Source: JBAXEO01 sp963789515 | Lineage (GTDB): Bacteria > Actinomycetota > Coriobacteriia > Anaerosomatales > JAAXUF01 | Direction of reading: 5' to 3' | Length of the DNA: 64,000 nucleotides | NCBI GenBank assembly: GCA_963789515.1 | Contig: CAWBKW010000002.1 | Coordinates: forward strand, 248,001 to 312,000 | Shown here: positions 38,609 to 47,103 of the stretch, piece after piece | Position numbering within the stretch: the stretch's first letter is position 1 | Layout: every line of letters begins with the position of its first letter | Notes under the pieces: generated by a model | What the model was told of the DNA's origin: nothing | Database searches by the model: none | What the model saw: the letters and a program-made list of their open reading frames with translations, nothing else | Translations under genes and position numbers: made by a program

Positions 38609-38622
38609 TGAATAGCCATTCA
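38609..38622. promoter_or_regulatory. Possible operator upstream of the first nuo operon
   Basis: The perfect inverted repeat TGAAT-AGCC-ATTCA lies 82 bases before the nuoA start in an otherwise featureless 225-base gap. A regulator site is possible, but short palindromes of this size also occur by chance. Confidence 0.25.
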
Positions 38623-38703
38623 CGCAGGATTCCACCCCACTGAGTCGTATGTCCCTCACAGATACGCGTTTCGACCGAGCGTACCTGGGACGGGGGTAGG
38701 GGC

Positions 38704-39060
38704 ATGGCGGTGGCCGCTTGGGTGTTCACGGGCTTTCTGCTCGTGGGCGCCGTGCTGGCGACTCTCCTGGTGACGTTGCCGCGGTTCCTCGCGCCGCATG
38801 CCACGAGCGAGGCCAAGGCCAGCACCTATGAGTGCGGCGAGCTTCCCATCGGCGAACCCTGGCTCCGATTCCGGGTCGCCTACTACATCATCGCGATCAT
38901 CTTCGTGGTCTTCGATGTCGAGACCGTCTTCCTCTACCCGTGGGCCGTGATCATGCGCAAGCTTGGCTTCTACGGGTTCGTCGAGATGGCCGTGTTCGTC
39001 GGCATCCTGACGCTTGGGCTCGCGTATGCGTGGCGCAAGGGGGTGCTTGAATGGCACTAG
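38704..39060 (+). CDS. nuoA: Complex I subunit NuoA, set 1
   Basis: Three-helix membrane subunit next to the quinone cavity. Helix 1 is VFTGFLLVGAVLATLLVTLP. The conserved loop STYECGELPIGEPWLRFRVA contains the ECG cysteine that changes exposure between active and deactive states in other complex I enzymes. FVVFDVETVFLYPWAV is the family signature with its buried acidic residues. It is the first gene of an eleven-gene operon. Its 3' end overlaps nuoB by 10 bases. The length of 118 residues is normal. No frameshift occurs anywhere in this operon. Confidence 0.95.
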   Translation: MAVAAWVFTGFLLVGAVLATLLVTLPRFLAPHATSEAKASTYECGELPIGEPWLRFRVAYYIIAIIFVVFDVETVFLYPWAVIMRKLGFYGFVEMAVFVGILTLGLAYAWRKGVLEWH

Positions 39061-39578
39061 GCGGCGTACGCGTGGACGAGGAGAGCAAGGTACTCGTCGC
39101 TCCGCTGCAGTTCCTCATGAACTGGGCCCGCGGTCACTCCATGTGGCCGTTGACCTTCGGTACCGCCTGCTGCGCCATCGAGATGATGACCTCGGGCAGT
39201 GCTCGGTACGACACCGAGCGCTACGGTATCTTCTACCGCAACTCACCGCGTCAGGCCGACTGCATGATCGTCGCCGGCACCATCAATCTCAAGATGGCGC
39301 CGCGCATCAAGCTGCTCTACGAGCAGATGGCGCTGCCCAAGTACGTCATCGCCATGGGGTCGTGCGCCGTCAGCGGAGGTCCCTTCGCCGACGGCTACAA
39401 CGTGGTGCAGGGCGTCGACCAGATACTGCCCGTGGACGTCTACATGCCGGGTTGTCCGCCGCGCCCCGAAGCGCTCATGAACGCGCTTCTCATGGTCATG
39501 GAGCGCAACTCGGCCGGTATTCCCTCCGCAGCTGAGGTGTTTGCCGCGGAACGGCGTGCGGAAGGGGCGGCACGGTGA
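39051..39578 (+). CDS. nuoB: Complex I subunit NuoB, set 1
   Basis: Holds cluster N2, the last iron-sulfur centre before quinone. All four ligands are present: the consecutive pair in FGTACCAIEMM, GSCAVSGGPF and MPGCPPRPEAL. The helix and loop RYGIFYRNSPRQADCMIVAG is also typical. 175 residues, soluble. An extended N-terminus (GGVRVDEESKVLVAPLQFLM) and a C-terminal acidic and alanine-rich tail are within the family range. Overlaps nuoA and the next gene (4 bases). Confidence 0.95.
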   Translation: MALGGVRVDEESKVLVAPLQFLMNWARGHSMWPLTFGTACCAIEMMTSGSARYDTERYGIFYRNSPRQADCMIVAGTINLKMAPRIKLLYEQMALPKYVIAMGSCAVSGGPFADGYNVVQGVDQILPVDVYMPGCPPRPEALMNALLMVMERNSAGIPSAAEVFAAERRAEGAAR

Positions 39579-41284
39579 CCACGCCGTCGGCCACCCTGTC
39601 AGAAGCCCGTCCGTTCGATGGAATCGCGGGAGTCTTTGAGGTCGGGCTGCTCGGACCGGGGGGTCTGCCCCACGGCAACACGATGCCCCGCCATCTGATC
39701 GACGTGCTGACCGCCCTCAAGGAAGAGCGCGGCTTCACACACCTCGCTCTGTTGACCGCCGCCGAGCGACCGGCGGAGACTCCGGGCGTCAAGATGGTCT
39801 ACGCCGTCACGCGGCGCGCCGACCACACCACGGTGGTGGTCTCGGTCGAACTGGCCGAGGAGTCTCTCAGAGTGCCCACGATCGTCGCGTTGTGGCCGGG
39901 TGCCCTGCCCCTCGAGCGCGAGGTCTACGACCTGTTCGGTGTCGTCTTCGAGGGAAGCCCGAACCTTCGACGCATCGTGCTTCGCGACGACTTCGAGGGT
40001 CATCCGTTGCGCAAGGACTTCGTCATGACGCCGGGCGGCGTGGACGCCGACGACCTCGCGTGGGGCCTCTCGAGCCACGGTGACGACGGTCCCGCACTCC
40101 AGCCTCAGAACAGCGACCCCGCGCACACCGTCCCGCTCCCGTTCCCGTCGGTGGCCGAGCAGCTGGCCCTTCCGGGCGATCCGGTTCTGCACTCCGAGCG
40201 GTCCCTGATGCACATGGGACCTCAGCACCCGAGCATGCACGGCGTCCTCCATCTGTGGCTCGCGCTCGAGGGCGAGCAGGTGCTGGCCTCCGAGGTGACG
40301 CACGGCTACCTGCACCGATGCATCGAGAAGCTCGCCGAGAGCCGCTCGTATCGAGCGTGCTCGGCGCTGGTCGACCGTGCGGACTACGTCTCGGGCTTCC
40401 ACACGGAGCTGGCACTTCTTTCGGCCGCCGAGGAGCTCGCCGAGATCGAAGTGCCGCCCAAAGCGCAGTACCTTCGGGTGCTCATGAGCGAGCTCGTGCG
40501 CCTTTCGAGCCACACCACCTGGTTCGCCGCGTGCGGCATCGACGTGGGCGCCTTCACGCCGATGCTCTTCTCCTTCCGCGACCGCGAAGCGATCCTGGAC
40601 TTCTTCGAGGAGATCACCGGCGGCCGCATGATGTTCAACTACTTCCGCCCCGGCGGCGTGAAGGACGACCTTCCGCCCGGGTGTGCCGAGCGGCTGCACG
40701 CGTACCTCGAGACCGTCTCGGCGTCGATCGACGGCTACGAGGCGTTGCTCACGTCCAACGAGATCTTCCGCAACCGTACCTGCGGCATCGGCGTCATCTC
40801 TCCGCAGACCATCGTCGACTACGGTGTCACCGGGCCGATGGCTCGTTCCTCCGGCGTCGACATCGACCTTCGCCGAGACGAGCCGTACGCCGCCTACGCG
40901 GACTTCGACGTACGCGTGCCACTTGGCAAGGTCGGCGACTGTTTCGACCGGTACGCCGTCCGTATCGCCGAGATGAGAGAGTCCGCACGGCTAGCGATGC
41001 TCGCTCTCGAAGGCATGCCGGAAGGCGACTTCGTGGCTTCGGGCGTGCCACGCGCGCTCAAGCCGCCCGCCGGGTGCGCGTACCGGCGTGTCGAAAGCCC
41101 CCGGGGCGAGCTCGGTGTGTACCTGGAGAGCGATGGCAGTGCGCAGCCCTGGCGGATGAAGATCCGCTCGCCGGCCTTCTCCAACCTCCACGTCACGAAC
41201 GCCGTCCTACCCGGTCGCCGCATCAGCGACATCATCGCCATCGTGAGTTCGGTCGACGTTGTGATGGGGGAGATCGATCGATGA
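39575..41284 (+). CDS. nuoCD: Fused NuoC-NuoD, set 1
   Basis: A GTG start in a 4-base overlap. Residues 1-155 form the NuoC domain (VPTIVALWPGALPLEREVYD then LFGVVFEGSPNLRRIVLRDD). A 50-residue linker leads to NuoD (about 210-569). NuoD starts MHMGPQHPSMHGVLHL, where the histidine contacts quinone, and has the conserved tyrosine in VDRADYVSG, the quinone-site pair in other complex I enzymes. Later are FRPGGVKDDLP and the C-terminal GEIDR arginine. There are no CXXC pairs, so it is not a [NiFe] hydrogenase large subunit. Fusion of C and D is common in bacteria. 569 residues. Confidence 0.94.
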   Translation: MTTPSATLSEARPFDGIAGVFEVGLLGPGGLPHGNTMPRHLIDVLTALKEERGFTHLALLTAAERPAETPGVKMVYAVTRRADHTTVVVSVELAEESLRVPTIVALWPGALPLEREVYDLFGVVFEGSPNLRRIVLRDDFEGHPLRKDFVMTPGGVDADDLAWGLSSHGDDGPALQPQNSDPAHTVPLPFPSVAEQLALPGDPVLHSERSLMHMGPQHPSMHGVLHLWLALEGEQVLASEVTHGYLHRCIEKLAESRSYRACSALVDRADYVSGFHTELALLSAAEELAEIEVPPKAQYLRVLMSELVRLSSHTTWFAACGIDVGAFTPMLFSFRDREAILDFFEEITGGRMMFNYFRPGGVKDDLPPGCAERLHAYLETVSASIDGYEALLTSNEIFRNRTCGIGVISPQTIVDYGVTGPMARSSGVDIDLRRDEPYAAYADFDVRVPLGKVGDCFDRYAVRIAEMRESARLAMLALEGMPEGDFVASGVPRALKPPAGCAYRRVESPRGELGVYLESDGSAQPWRMKIRSPAFSNLHVTNAVLPGRRISDIIAIVSSVDVVMGEIDR

Positions 41285-42357
41285 CCCTCCTCAAGCTGCT
41301 GCTCGGCGTCGTCGTCATCGCGGTTGTGGTGTTGTTGAACACCGTCGTCGTGATGTGGTGCGAGCGCAAGTGGGCGGGGCACCTGCAGTCGCGCCTCGGG
41401 CCGATGAGGACCGGCTGGCACGGGGTACTGCAACCCTTCGCCGATGCCCTCAAGATGCTGGGCAAGGAAGCCTTCGTGCCCGCGGGCGTGGACAAGACGC
41501 TGTTCGTGATCGCTCCGGTGCTGGCCTACATGCCGTCGATCCTGATCTACTGCGCGACTCCGTGGATGGAGCAGTTCGCGGGCTTCAGCCTGGACACCGG
41601 CATCTTCATGGTGTTCGCGGTCGCCGCTCTGTTCCCGGTCGCGATTCTGCTCGCAGGCTGGGCATCCCACAACAAGTACGCCACGATCGGCGGGTTCCGG
41701 GCCGCAGCCCAGCAGATCAGCTACGAGGTGCCGATGATCCTCGCGGTCCTCGGCGTCATCATGCTGGCCGGCTCGATGAAGCTCTCGGCGATCGTCGACG
41801 CCCAGGCCGGTCTTTGGAACGTGGTGACCCAGCCCTTCGCGTTCCTGCTCTTCTTCATCTGCATGCTCGCCGAGCTCAACCGCACGCCGTTCGACATGCC
41901 CGAGGCGGAGTCAGAACTCGTGGCGGGCTACATGACCGAGTACTCGAGCATGCGCTTCGCGATGTTCTTCCTCGCCGAGTACACCAACATGTTCACCTGG
42001 TCGCTCTTCGCCTCGCTGCTCTTCCTGGGCGGGTGGGGCGGACCGTTCCCTGCGGCACTCGGCTTCGTGTGGCTGTTGCTCAAGACCTACGCGATGGTCT
42101 TCATGGTGATCTGGGTCCGCTGGGCCGTTCCGCGGCTGCGCGTCGATCAGCTCATGGCGTTCGGCTGGAAGGTCCTGATCCCCGCGGCGCTGCTCAACAT
42201 GTTCTTCACCGCGCTCGGTGTCGTCACGAGCATCTGGGTCCTCATAGGCCTGCAGATCGTGCTTCTCGTCGGGTTCATCTGGTTCGTCTCTCGCCTCGGG
42301 AAGCGCGCCGGAATCGACGTTCCTCCGCTTCCGGTTTCGGCAGGGGTGGGTCGATGA
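41281..42357 (+). CDS. nuoH: Complex I subunit NuoH, set 1
   Basis: Eight-helix membrane subunit forming the quinone tunnel wall. It keeps the canonical early motif CERKWAGHLQSRLGPMRTG, including the ERK glutamate, and FADALKMLGKEAFVPAGVD. The acidic loop NRTPFDMPEAESELVAGY and the following TEYSSMRF are complete. 358 residues. The start ATG overlaps the nuoCD stop by 4 bases. Contrast with the second NuoH at 52814, which lacks the ERK glutamate. Confidence 0.95.
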   Translation: MTLLKLLLGVVVIAVVVLLNTVVVMWCERKWAGHLQSRLGPMRTGWHGVLQPFADALKMLGKEAFVPAGVDKTLFVIAPVLAYMPSILIYCATPWMEQFAGFSLDTGIFMVFAVAALFPVAILLAGWASHNKYATIGGFRAAAQQISYEVPMILAVLGVIMLAGSMKLSAIVDAQAGLWNVVTQPFAFLLFFICMLAELNRTPFDMPEAESELVAGYMTEYSSMRFAMFFLAEYTNMFTWSLFASLLFLGGWGGPFPAALGFVWLLLKTYAMVFMVIWVRWAVPRLRVDQLMAFGWKVLIPAALLNMFFTALGVVTSIWVLIGLQIVLLVGFIWFVSRLGKRAGIDVPPLPVSAGVGR

Positions 42358-42854
42358 GAGGCATCGGCAAGGGCATGGCGACCATCTTCGGCCGGATGCT
42401 GCACCCTGCGGTCACCGAGCTCTATCCCGCCGTCAAGCGGCAGCTTCCGGAGCGCGCGCGGATGTCCTTCGCGATGGCGAGCGACGAGAGTGGCGACCCC
42501 AAGTGCAAGGCGTGCCTGCTCTGCGAACGAAGCTGCCCCGACGACGCGATCCTCATCGAGTCCGAGAAGCGAGCCGACGGACCCGGGAGGGTGCTGACCA
42601 AGTTCACCATCGACCTGGGTCGCTGCATGTACTGCGGGATGTGCGTGGAGCAGTGCTCCACCGACGGACTTCACCACACCGGCGACTTCGAGAACAACGT
42701 GACCGAGCGCGCCGGGACACTGCTCGTGCTGTATGCGGCTGAACCCGGTGCCGCCGGAACCGAGGCGGCTCTGTGCGAGTCCACGCCCGCAGAGCTGGCG
42801 GAGGTCGCCGACACATTCGGCACCACGCATCGCGAAGACGGGACCGACTCGTGA
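42354..42854 (+). CDS. nuoI: Complex I subunit NuoI, set 1 (two 4Fe-4S)
   Basis: The ferredoxin-like subunit that carries clusters N6a and N6b. Motifs are CKACLLCERSCP and CMYCGMCVEQCS. In the second the usual proline after the fourth cysteine is serine. The N-terminus is a short amphipathic segment (GKGMATIFGRMLHPAVTELY). A C-terminal extension rich in Glu and Ala (residues 120-166) is not part of the core. In the absence of NuoEFG this subunit is a likely docking site for the electron donor. Confidence 0.93.
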   Translation: MRGIGKGMATIFGRMLHPAVTELYPAVKRQLPERARMSFAMASDESGDPKCKACLLCERSCPDDAILIESEKRADGPGRVLTKFTIDLGRCMYCGMCVEQCSTDGLHHTGDFENNVTERAGTLLVLYAAEPGAAGTEAALCESTPAELAEVADTFGTTHREDGTDS

Positions 42855-43411
42855 GTGCCTCGGTCCTCTTCTACTTCTATGCCGCGATAGCGCTCGCTGG
42901 GGCCTTCGTGCTCGTGACCGCGAGGAACCTCATACACGCCGCGATGGGGCTCTTCGCGACGCTGGTGGCCATCGCAGGACTCTACCTGGTGATCGGCAGT
43001 GAGTTCCTGGCCGCGATGCAGCTGTTCGTCTACGGCGGCGCCATCACCGTTCTCGTGCTGTTCGGGCTCATGCTCGCCGGGCCTGCGGTCAGTCTTCCTC
43101 AACCTCCCAGGCGAGCTGTCCTCTGGCTGGCCGGAGTCGTCTCGCTGCTGTTCTTCGTCGCCGTCACGGTCGTGCTGTGGCGCACCGAGTGGCACGTCTC
43201 GCCGCCGCATCCGCACGACACCGCTTCGATCGCCGCGATCCTGTTCTCGCGCTACGTGCTTCCGTTCGAGATCGCCGGGCTTTCGCTGACGATCGCTCTC
43301 ATCGGATCGGTCGTCATCGCCCGCGAGGACGACGTGCTCGACGATGCCTCGCAACTCGTGGTGCCCATCGCTGAATCTGCGCGTGCGGAGGACGAAGGTG
43401 ATGCACCGTGA
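42851..43411 (+). CDS. nuoJ: Complex I subunit NuoJ, set 1
   Basis: Five-helix subunit with GTG start overlapping nuoI by 4 bases. Helix 3 carries the conserved bulge motif MQLFVYGGAITVLVLFGLML: Tyr, Gly and Ala are in place. Helices 1 and 2 run SVLFYFYAAIALAGAFVLVT and HAAMGLFATLVAIAGLYLVI. An acidic C-terminal tail (SARAEDEGDAP) follows the last helix. 186 residues, normal. Its motif should be compared with the altered one in the second NuoJ. Confidence 0.92.
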   Translation: MSASVLFYFYAAIALAGAFVLVTARNLIHAAMGLFATLVAIAGLYLVIGSEFLAAMQLFVYGGAITVLVLFGLMLAGPAVSLPQPPRRAVLWLAGVVSLLFFVAVTVVLWRTEWHVSPPHPHDTASIAAILFSRYVLPFEIAGLSLTIALIGSVVIAREDDVLDDASQLVVPIAESARAEDEGDAP

Positions 43412-43716
43412 TCGGGTTGAACCACTTCCTCATCCTCGGCGCCGCGCTCTTCGCACTCGGACTGTTCGGTGCGTTGACCTCGAAGAGCGCTCTTCGCGTC
43501 GTCATCTGCGTGGAGCTCATCCTCAACGCGGTCAACCTCAACCTCGCGGCGTTCTCGGCATACGTGGCGCCGAAGCAGGCTGTCGGGATGAACTTCGTCA
43601 TCTTCCTGATGGTCGTCGCCGCTGCTGAGGTCGGTCTCGCGTTGGCCATCATCATCTCCCTCAACCGGTCCAACGACATCGGCGCGATCGACACCATCAG
43701 GAGGCTCAAGGGATGA
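43408..43716 (+). CDS. nuoK: Complex I subunit NuoK, set 1
   Basis: Three-helix subunit of 102 residues linking the quinone and antiporter modules. It has both conserved glutamates within the membrane: VELILNAVNLNLAAFS (helix 2) and VVAAAEVGLALAIIISLNRS (helix 3), as in E. coli E36 and E72. The start overlaps the nuoJ stop by 4 bases. Nothing unusual. Confidence 0.94.
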   Translation: MIGLNHFLILGAALFALGLFGALTSKSALRVVICVELILNAVNLNLAAFSAYVAPKQAVGMNFVIFLMVVAAAEVGLALAIIISLNRSNDIGAIDTIRRLKG

Positions 43717-45638
43717 GCGAGATCCTCGCCTACACCTGGCTTCTCCCGCTGCTGCCGCTGGCTGTCTTCGCCGTCGTCATCGCGACCGGACGCAAGGCGC
43801 CGCGGAACCTGATCGCCGGCCTGGGCATCGCCGTGATGGGCATCGTCTTCGTAGCTTCGATGGCGATCATGTGGGCTGTCGCCCAGGGCGCGCGGTTCGA
43901 GGCCGAGGTCCCCTGGATGCACTTCAAGGACGTTGTCATCGACGTCGGCATCCTGGTCGACCCGCTGTCGGCCCTGATGCTCGTCGTGGTCTCGTTCGTA
44001 AGCCTGCTGGTGCAGGTCTACTCTCTCGCGTACATGGAGGACGAGGACCGGTTCCGCTGGTACTACGGGGCGATCTCGCTCTTCACTGCCGCCATGATCG
44101 GCGTGGTGATCTCTGACGGCTGGCTTCTCATGTACATGTGCTGGGAGGTCATGGGGCTCGCTTCGTACCTGCTCATCGGCTTCTGGTTCGAGACCGACGC
44201 TGCGGCCCGTGCCGCCAGCAAGGCCTTCGTGGTGACGCGCTTCGGCGATGTGGGATTCGGTCTGGCGCTCGCCATCATGTGGATCTCGACAGGGAGCTTC
44301 TCTTTCGAGCCCGTCTTCCGGCTCGTCGAGAGCGGGGGCTGGGCCGGAACGAGCCTCGTGGTCGCCACGCTGCTCCTGTTCATGGGGGCCATGGGGAAGA
44401 GCGCCCAGTTCCCCCTCCACGTCTGGCTGCCTGACGCGATGGCGGGCCCCACTCCGGGCTCGGCGCTCATCCACGCGGCCACGATGGTCGCCGCAGGCGT
44501 CTACCTGGTCGCACGGTCGTATCCGCTCTTCGAGGCCAATCCCTCCACGCTGATGGTCGTCGCGACCATCGGCACGATCACCGCGGTCCTGGCCGCGCTC
44601 ATCGCGCTCGCGATGGACGACATCAAGAAGGTCCTGGCCTACTCGACCATCTCCCAACTGGGACTGATGATGCTTGCGCTCGGCGTGGGAAGCTGGACCG
44701 CCGCGGTCTTCCATCTCATGACCCACGCCTTCTTCAAGGCCCTGCTCTTCCTGGCCGCCGGCAGCGTGATCCACGGCACGCACACCCAAGACGTCCGCGA
44801 GATGGGTGGCCTGTGGCGCAAGATGCCGTGGACCACCTTCACCTGGGTCGTCGGTGCGCTGTCACTCGCCGGCATCCCTCCGCTCGCGGGGTTCTGGAGC
44901 AAGGACGAGATCCTCCTCGCAGCGTGGACCTCGGGCAACACCGGGTTCCTGGTCGCGGGGCTCGTCGTAGCGGCCCTGACCGCCTTCTACATGGGCCGCG
45001 TGACGTTCCTGGCCTTCTTCTCCAAACCCGGCCCGCTGAGCAAGAGCGAGCACGCTCACGAATCGCCCTGGGTGATGACCGCCCCCCTCGTCATCCTCTC
45101 GACGCTGGCGCTCGCGGCCGGTCTCATCGGCTCGCCTCTGGCCGACTACGCGTTCGGCAAGTACTTGGGCGAGCACGTCGCGGGCGAGTTCAATCTGATC
45201 TTGGCCGGTATCGCCGTCGGTGCCGCGCTTGCCGGCATCGGGTACGCGTGGCTCATGTATCAGCGAGGCAAGGCCAACCCCGATTGGTACCTGCGCAATC
45301 GCAGCACCGGTCTTCCGTTGACGAGGCAGTTCTGGGTGGACGACACCTACCAGCGCGCGATCATCGAGCCGACACTGGCGATATCGGCGGTGTTCCGCCG
45401 CATCGAGGCCGAGATCATCGACGGGTTCGTCGGGGTCTTCGGCCGGCTGGGCATGTTCATGAGCACCTTGCTCGCGAGGTTCGATCGCAGCGTCGTCGAC
45501 GGCGCGGTGGACGGGCTCGGCAACGCCGTCGTCGAGGGCGGCCGAGAGACCCGCCGCATCGAGACCGGCAACGTCCAGACCTACCTGCTGCTCCTTGCCG
45601 CATCCATCGTGGTGCTCCTGTTGGTGTTCGCGCGATGA
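43713..45638 (+). CDS. nuoL: Complex I subunit NuoL, set 1
   Basis: Distal antiporter-like subunit, 641 residues. The coupling residues are present: Glu in YMCWEVMGLASYLLIGFW, Lys in AMGKSAQFPLHVWLPDAMAG and the ISQLGLMMLALGVGSW helix. The C-terminal lateral helix region is long and holds two related segments about 26 residues apart, IEAEIIDGFVGVFGRLGMFM and FDRSVVDGAVDGLGNAVVEG, before ETGNVQTYLLLLAAS. A lengthened lateral helix is a trait reported for complex I with a second NuoM. Overlaps neighbours by 4 bases. Confidence 0.93.
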   Translation: MSEILAYTWLLPLLPLAVFAVVIATGRKAPRNLIAGLGIAVMGIVFVASMAIMWAVAQGARFEAEVPWMHFKDVVIDVGILVDPLSALMLVVVSFVSLLVQVYSLAYMEDEDRFRWYYGAISLFTAAMIGVVISDGWLLMYMCWEVMGLASYLLIGFWFETDAAARAASKAFVVTRFGDVGFGLALAIMWISTGSFSFEPVFRLVESGGWAGTSLVVATLLLFMGAMGKSAQFPLHVWLPDAMAGPTPGSALIHAATMVAAGVYLVARSYPLFEANPSTLMVVATIGTITAVLAALIALAMDDIKKVLAYSTISQLGLMMLALGVGSWTAAVFHLMTHAFFKALLFLAAGSVIHGTHTQDVREMGGLWRKMPWTTFTWVVGALSLAGIPPLAGFWSKDEILLAAWTSGNTGFLVAGLVVAALTAFYMGRVTFLAFFSKPGPLSKSEHAHESPWVMTAPLVILSTLALAAGLIGSPLADYAFGKYLGEHVAGEFNLILAGIAVGAALAGIGYAWLMYQRGKANPDWYLRNRSTGLPLTRQFWVDDTYQRAIIEPTLAISAVFRRIEAEIIDGFVGVFGRLGMFMSTLLARFDRSVVDGAVDGLGNAVVEGGRETRRIETGNVQTYLLLLAASIVVLLLVFAR

Positions 45639-47101
45639 ACGCCGTTCCGGTGCTCGCGATCATCGTGCTCGCCCCGATAGCCGGAGCGCTGCTGATCGCG
45701 CTCTTCGGCCGGGGGCAAAACGCCCCACGGGCGATAGCGTTGGTCGCCGGCTCCGTGAGCCTGGGGCTCTCGCTGTGGGTCTTCGCGACGTACGACCGTG
45801 CGGTGGCCGGATACCAGTTCGTCGAGTCCGTGCCCTGGATCCCCTCCATCGGCGCCCGGTTCGCACTCGGAGTCGACGGCATCTCGGTGCCGATGCTCGT
45901 CCTGACGTCTTTGATCGTCTTCACCGGCGTTCTCGTCTCGTGGAACGTCACCGAGAGGCCCCGCGAGTACTTCGCGCTCCTGCTGCTCCTCGTCACCGGA
46001 GTCTTCGGCGTATTCGCCGCGATAGACGCGTTCCTGCTGTTCTTCGCCTACGAGATGGCAGTCTTGCCGATGTACTTGCTCATCGCCATCTGGGGGAGCA
46101 CGCGCAAGGACTACTCGGCGATGAAGCTGACGCTCTTCCTCTTCGCCGGCAGCGCGATGCTGGTCGTGGTGCTCGTCCTCACGTACTGGGCGGTCGGAGC
46201 GCACACCTTCGACATGCGCGTGTGGGCCGAGCACACCTTCGGCGCGGCGTTCCAGAAGTGGGTGTTCCTGCTGACCGTCCTGGGGTTCGGCGCGCTCATC
46301 CCGATCTGGCCGCTCCACACGTGGTCTCCTGACGGCCACGTCGCTGCGCCGACGGCGGTCTCGATGCTCCACGCAGGCGTCCTGCTCAAGATCGGCGCGT
46401 ACGGCCTCATCCGGCTCGGCCTCGTGATGTTTCCCTTGGGATGGGCGGACTGGCGGATGCTTCTCGCCGTCATCGGCGTCATCAACGTGGTCTACGGTGC
46501 GTTCTGCGCGATGAGCCAGACCGACCTGAAGTACGTGGTGGGGTACTCGAGCGTGAGCCACATGGGCTACGTCATCCTGGGCCTCGCGGTCGGGAACCGC
46601 TTTGGGATGAGCGGCGCGGTCTTCCAGATGTTCGCCCACGGAATCATGACCGGCCTGTTCTTCGCACTCATCGGCTTCATCTACGAGCAGACGCACACCC
46701 GCGCGATCGCCGACATCAGCGGCCTCATGCGTCGCACGCCGCTCGTTGCGGCGTGCTTCGTCATCGCCGGTGCGTCCAGCATGGGCCTGCCGTCGACCGC
46801 GGGCTTCGTCGCCGAGCTGCTCGTCTACGTCGGGCTGGTCATCCAGTCTCCGTGGCTTGCCGCAGCCGCTTTCGTGGGCGTGGTCGTCACCGCCGCCTAC
46901 GTGCTGCGCATGCTCAGCCGCATCCTGCTCGGCGAGCCGTCCCCTGCGGTCGCGCCTATCCACGACGCCCCGCCGCTGCGCTTCGCTCCGATGGCCATTC
47001 TGGCCGGGCTGATCATGTTCGTCGGCATCTTCCCGGCCTCGCTCTACACGATGATCTCGCAGAGCGTCCTGCCCATCGTCCAGAAGCTGGCGGGAGGGTA
47101 G
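45635..47101 (+). CDS. nuoM: Complex I subunit NuoM, set 1 (variant lacking the TM7 lysine)
   Basis: Antiporter-like subunit, 488 residues. The TM5 glutamate is kept (FAYEMAVLPMYLLIAIWG). The TM7 lysine that most NuoM have in AVKxPxxPLHTWLPDAH is replaced: here the segment reads GFGALIPIWPLHTWSPDGHV, with Leu in its place. AGVLLKIGAYG keeps the TM8 lysine and GFVAELLVYVG the acidic residue. The SPDGHVAAPTAVSMLHAGV variant marks a divergent NuoM subgroup. The other two NuoM proteins in this window have the usual lysine. Confidence 0.9.
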   Translation: MNAVPVLAIIVLAPIAGALLIALFGRGQNAPRAIALVAGSVSLGLSLWVFATYDRAVAGYQFVESVPWIPSIGARFALGVDGISVPMLVLTSLIVFTGVLVSWNVTERPREYFALLLLLVTGVFGVFAAIDAFLLFFAYEMAVLPMYLLIAIWGSTRKDYSAMKLTLFLFAGSAMLVVVLVLTYWAVGAHTFDMRVWAEHTFGAAFQKWVFLLTVLGFGALIPIWPLHTWSPDGHVAAPTAVSMLHAGVLLKIGAYGLIRLGLVMFPLGWADWRMLLAVIGVINVVYGAFCAMSQTDLKYVVGYSSVSHMGYVILGLAVGNRFGMSGAVFQMFAHGIMTGLFFALIGFIYEQTHTRAIADISGLMRRTPLVAACFVIAGASSMGLPSTAGFVAELLVYVGLVIQSPWLAAAAFVGVVVTAAYVLRMLSRILLGEPSPAVAPIHDAPPLRFAPMAILAGLIMFVGIFPASLYTMISQSVLPIVQKLAGG

Positions 47102-47103
47102 CC

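Noticed and set aside
43314..44789. Long open frame antisense to nuoL (and similar ones antisense to nuoM, topA, PSP1 and holB)
   Set aside because: They are shadows of high-GC coding on the other strand: low-complexity Arg/Asp/His-rich products, no ribosome-binding sites and no family features.
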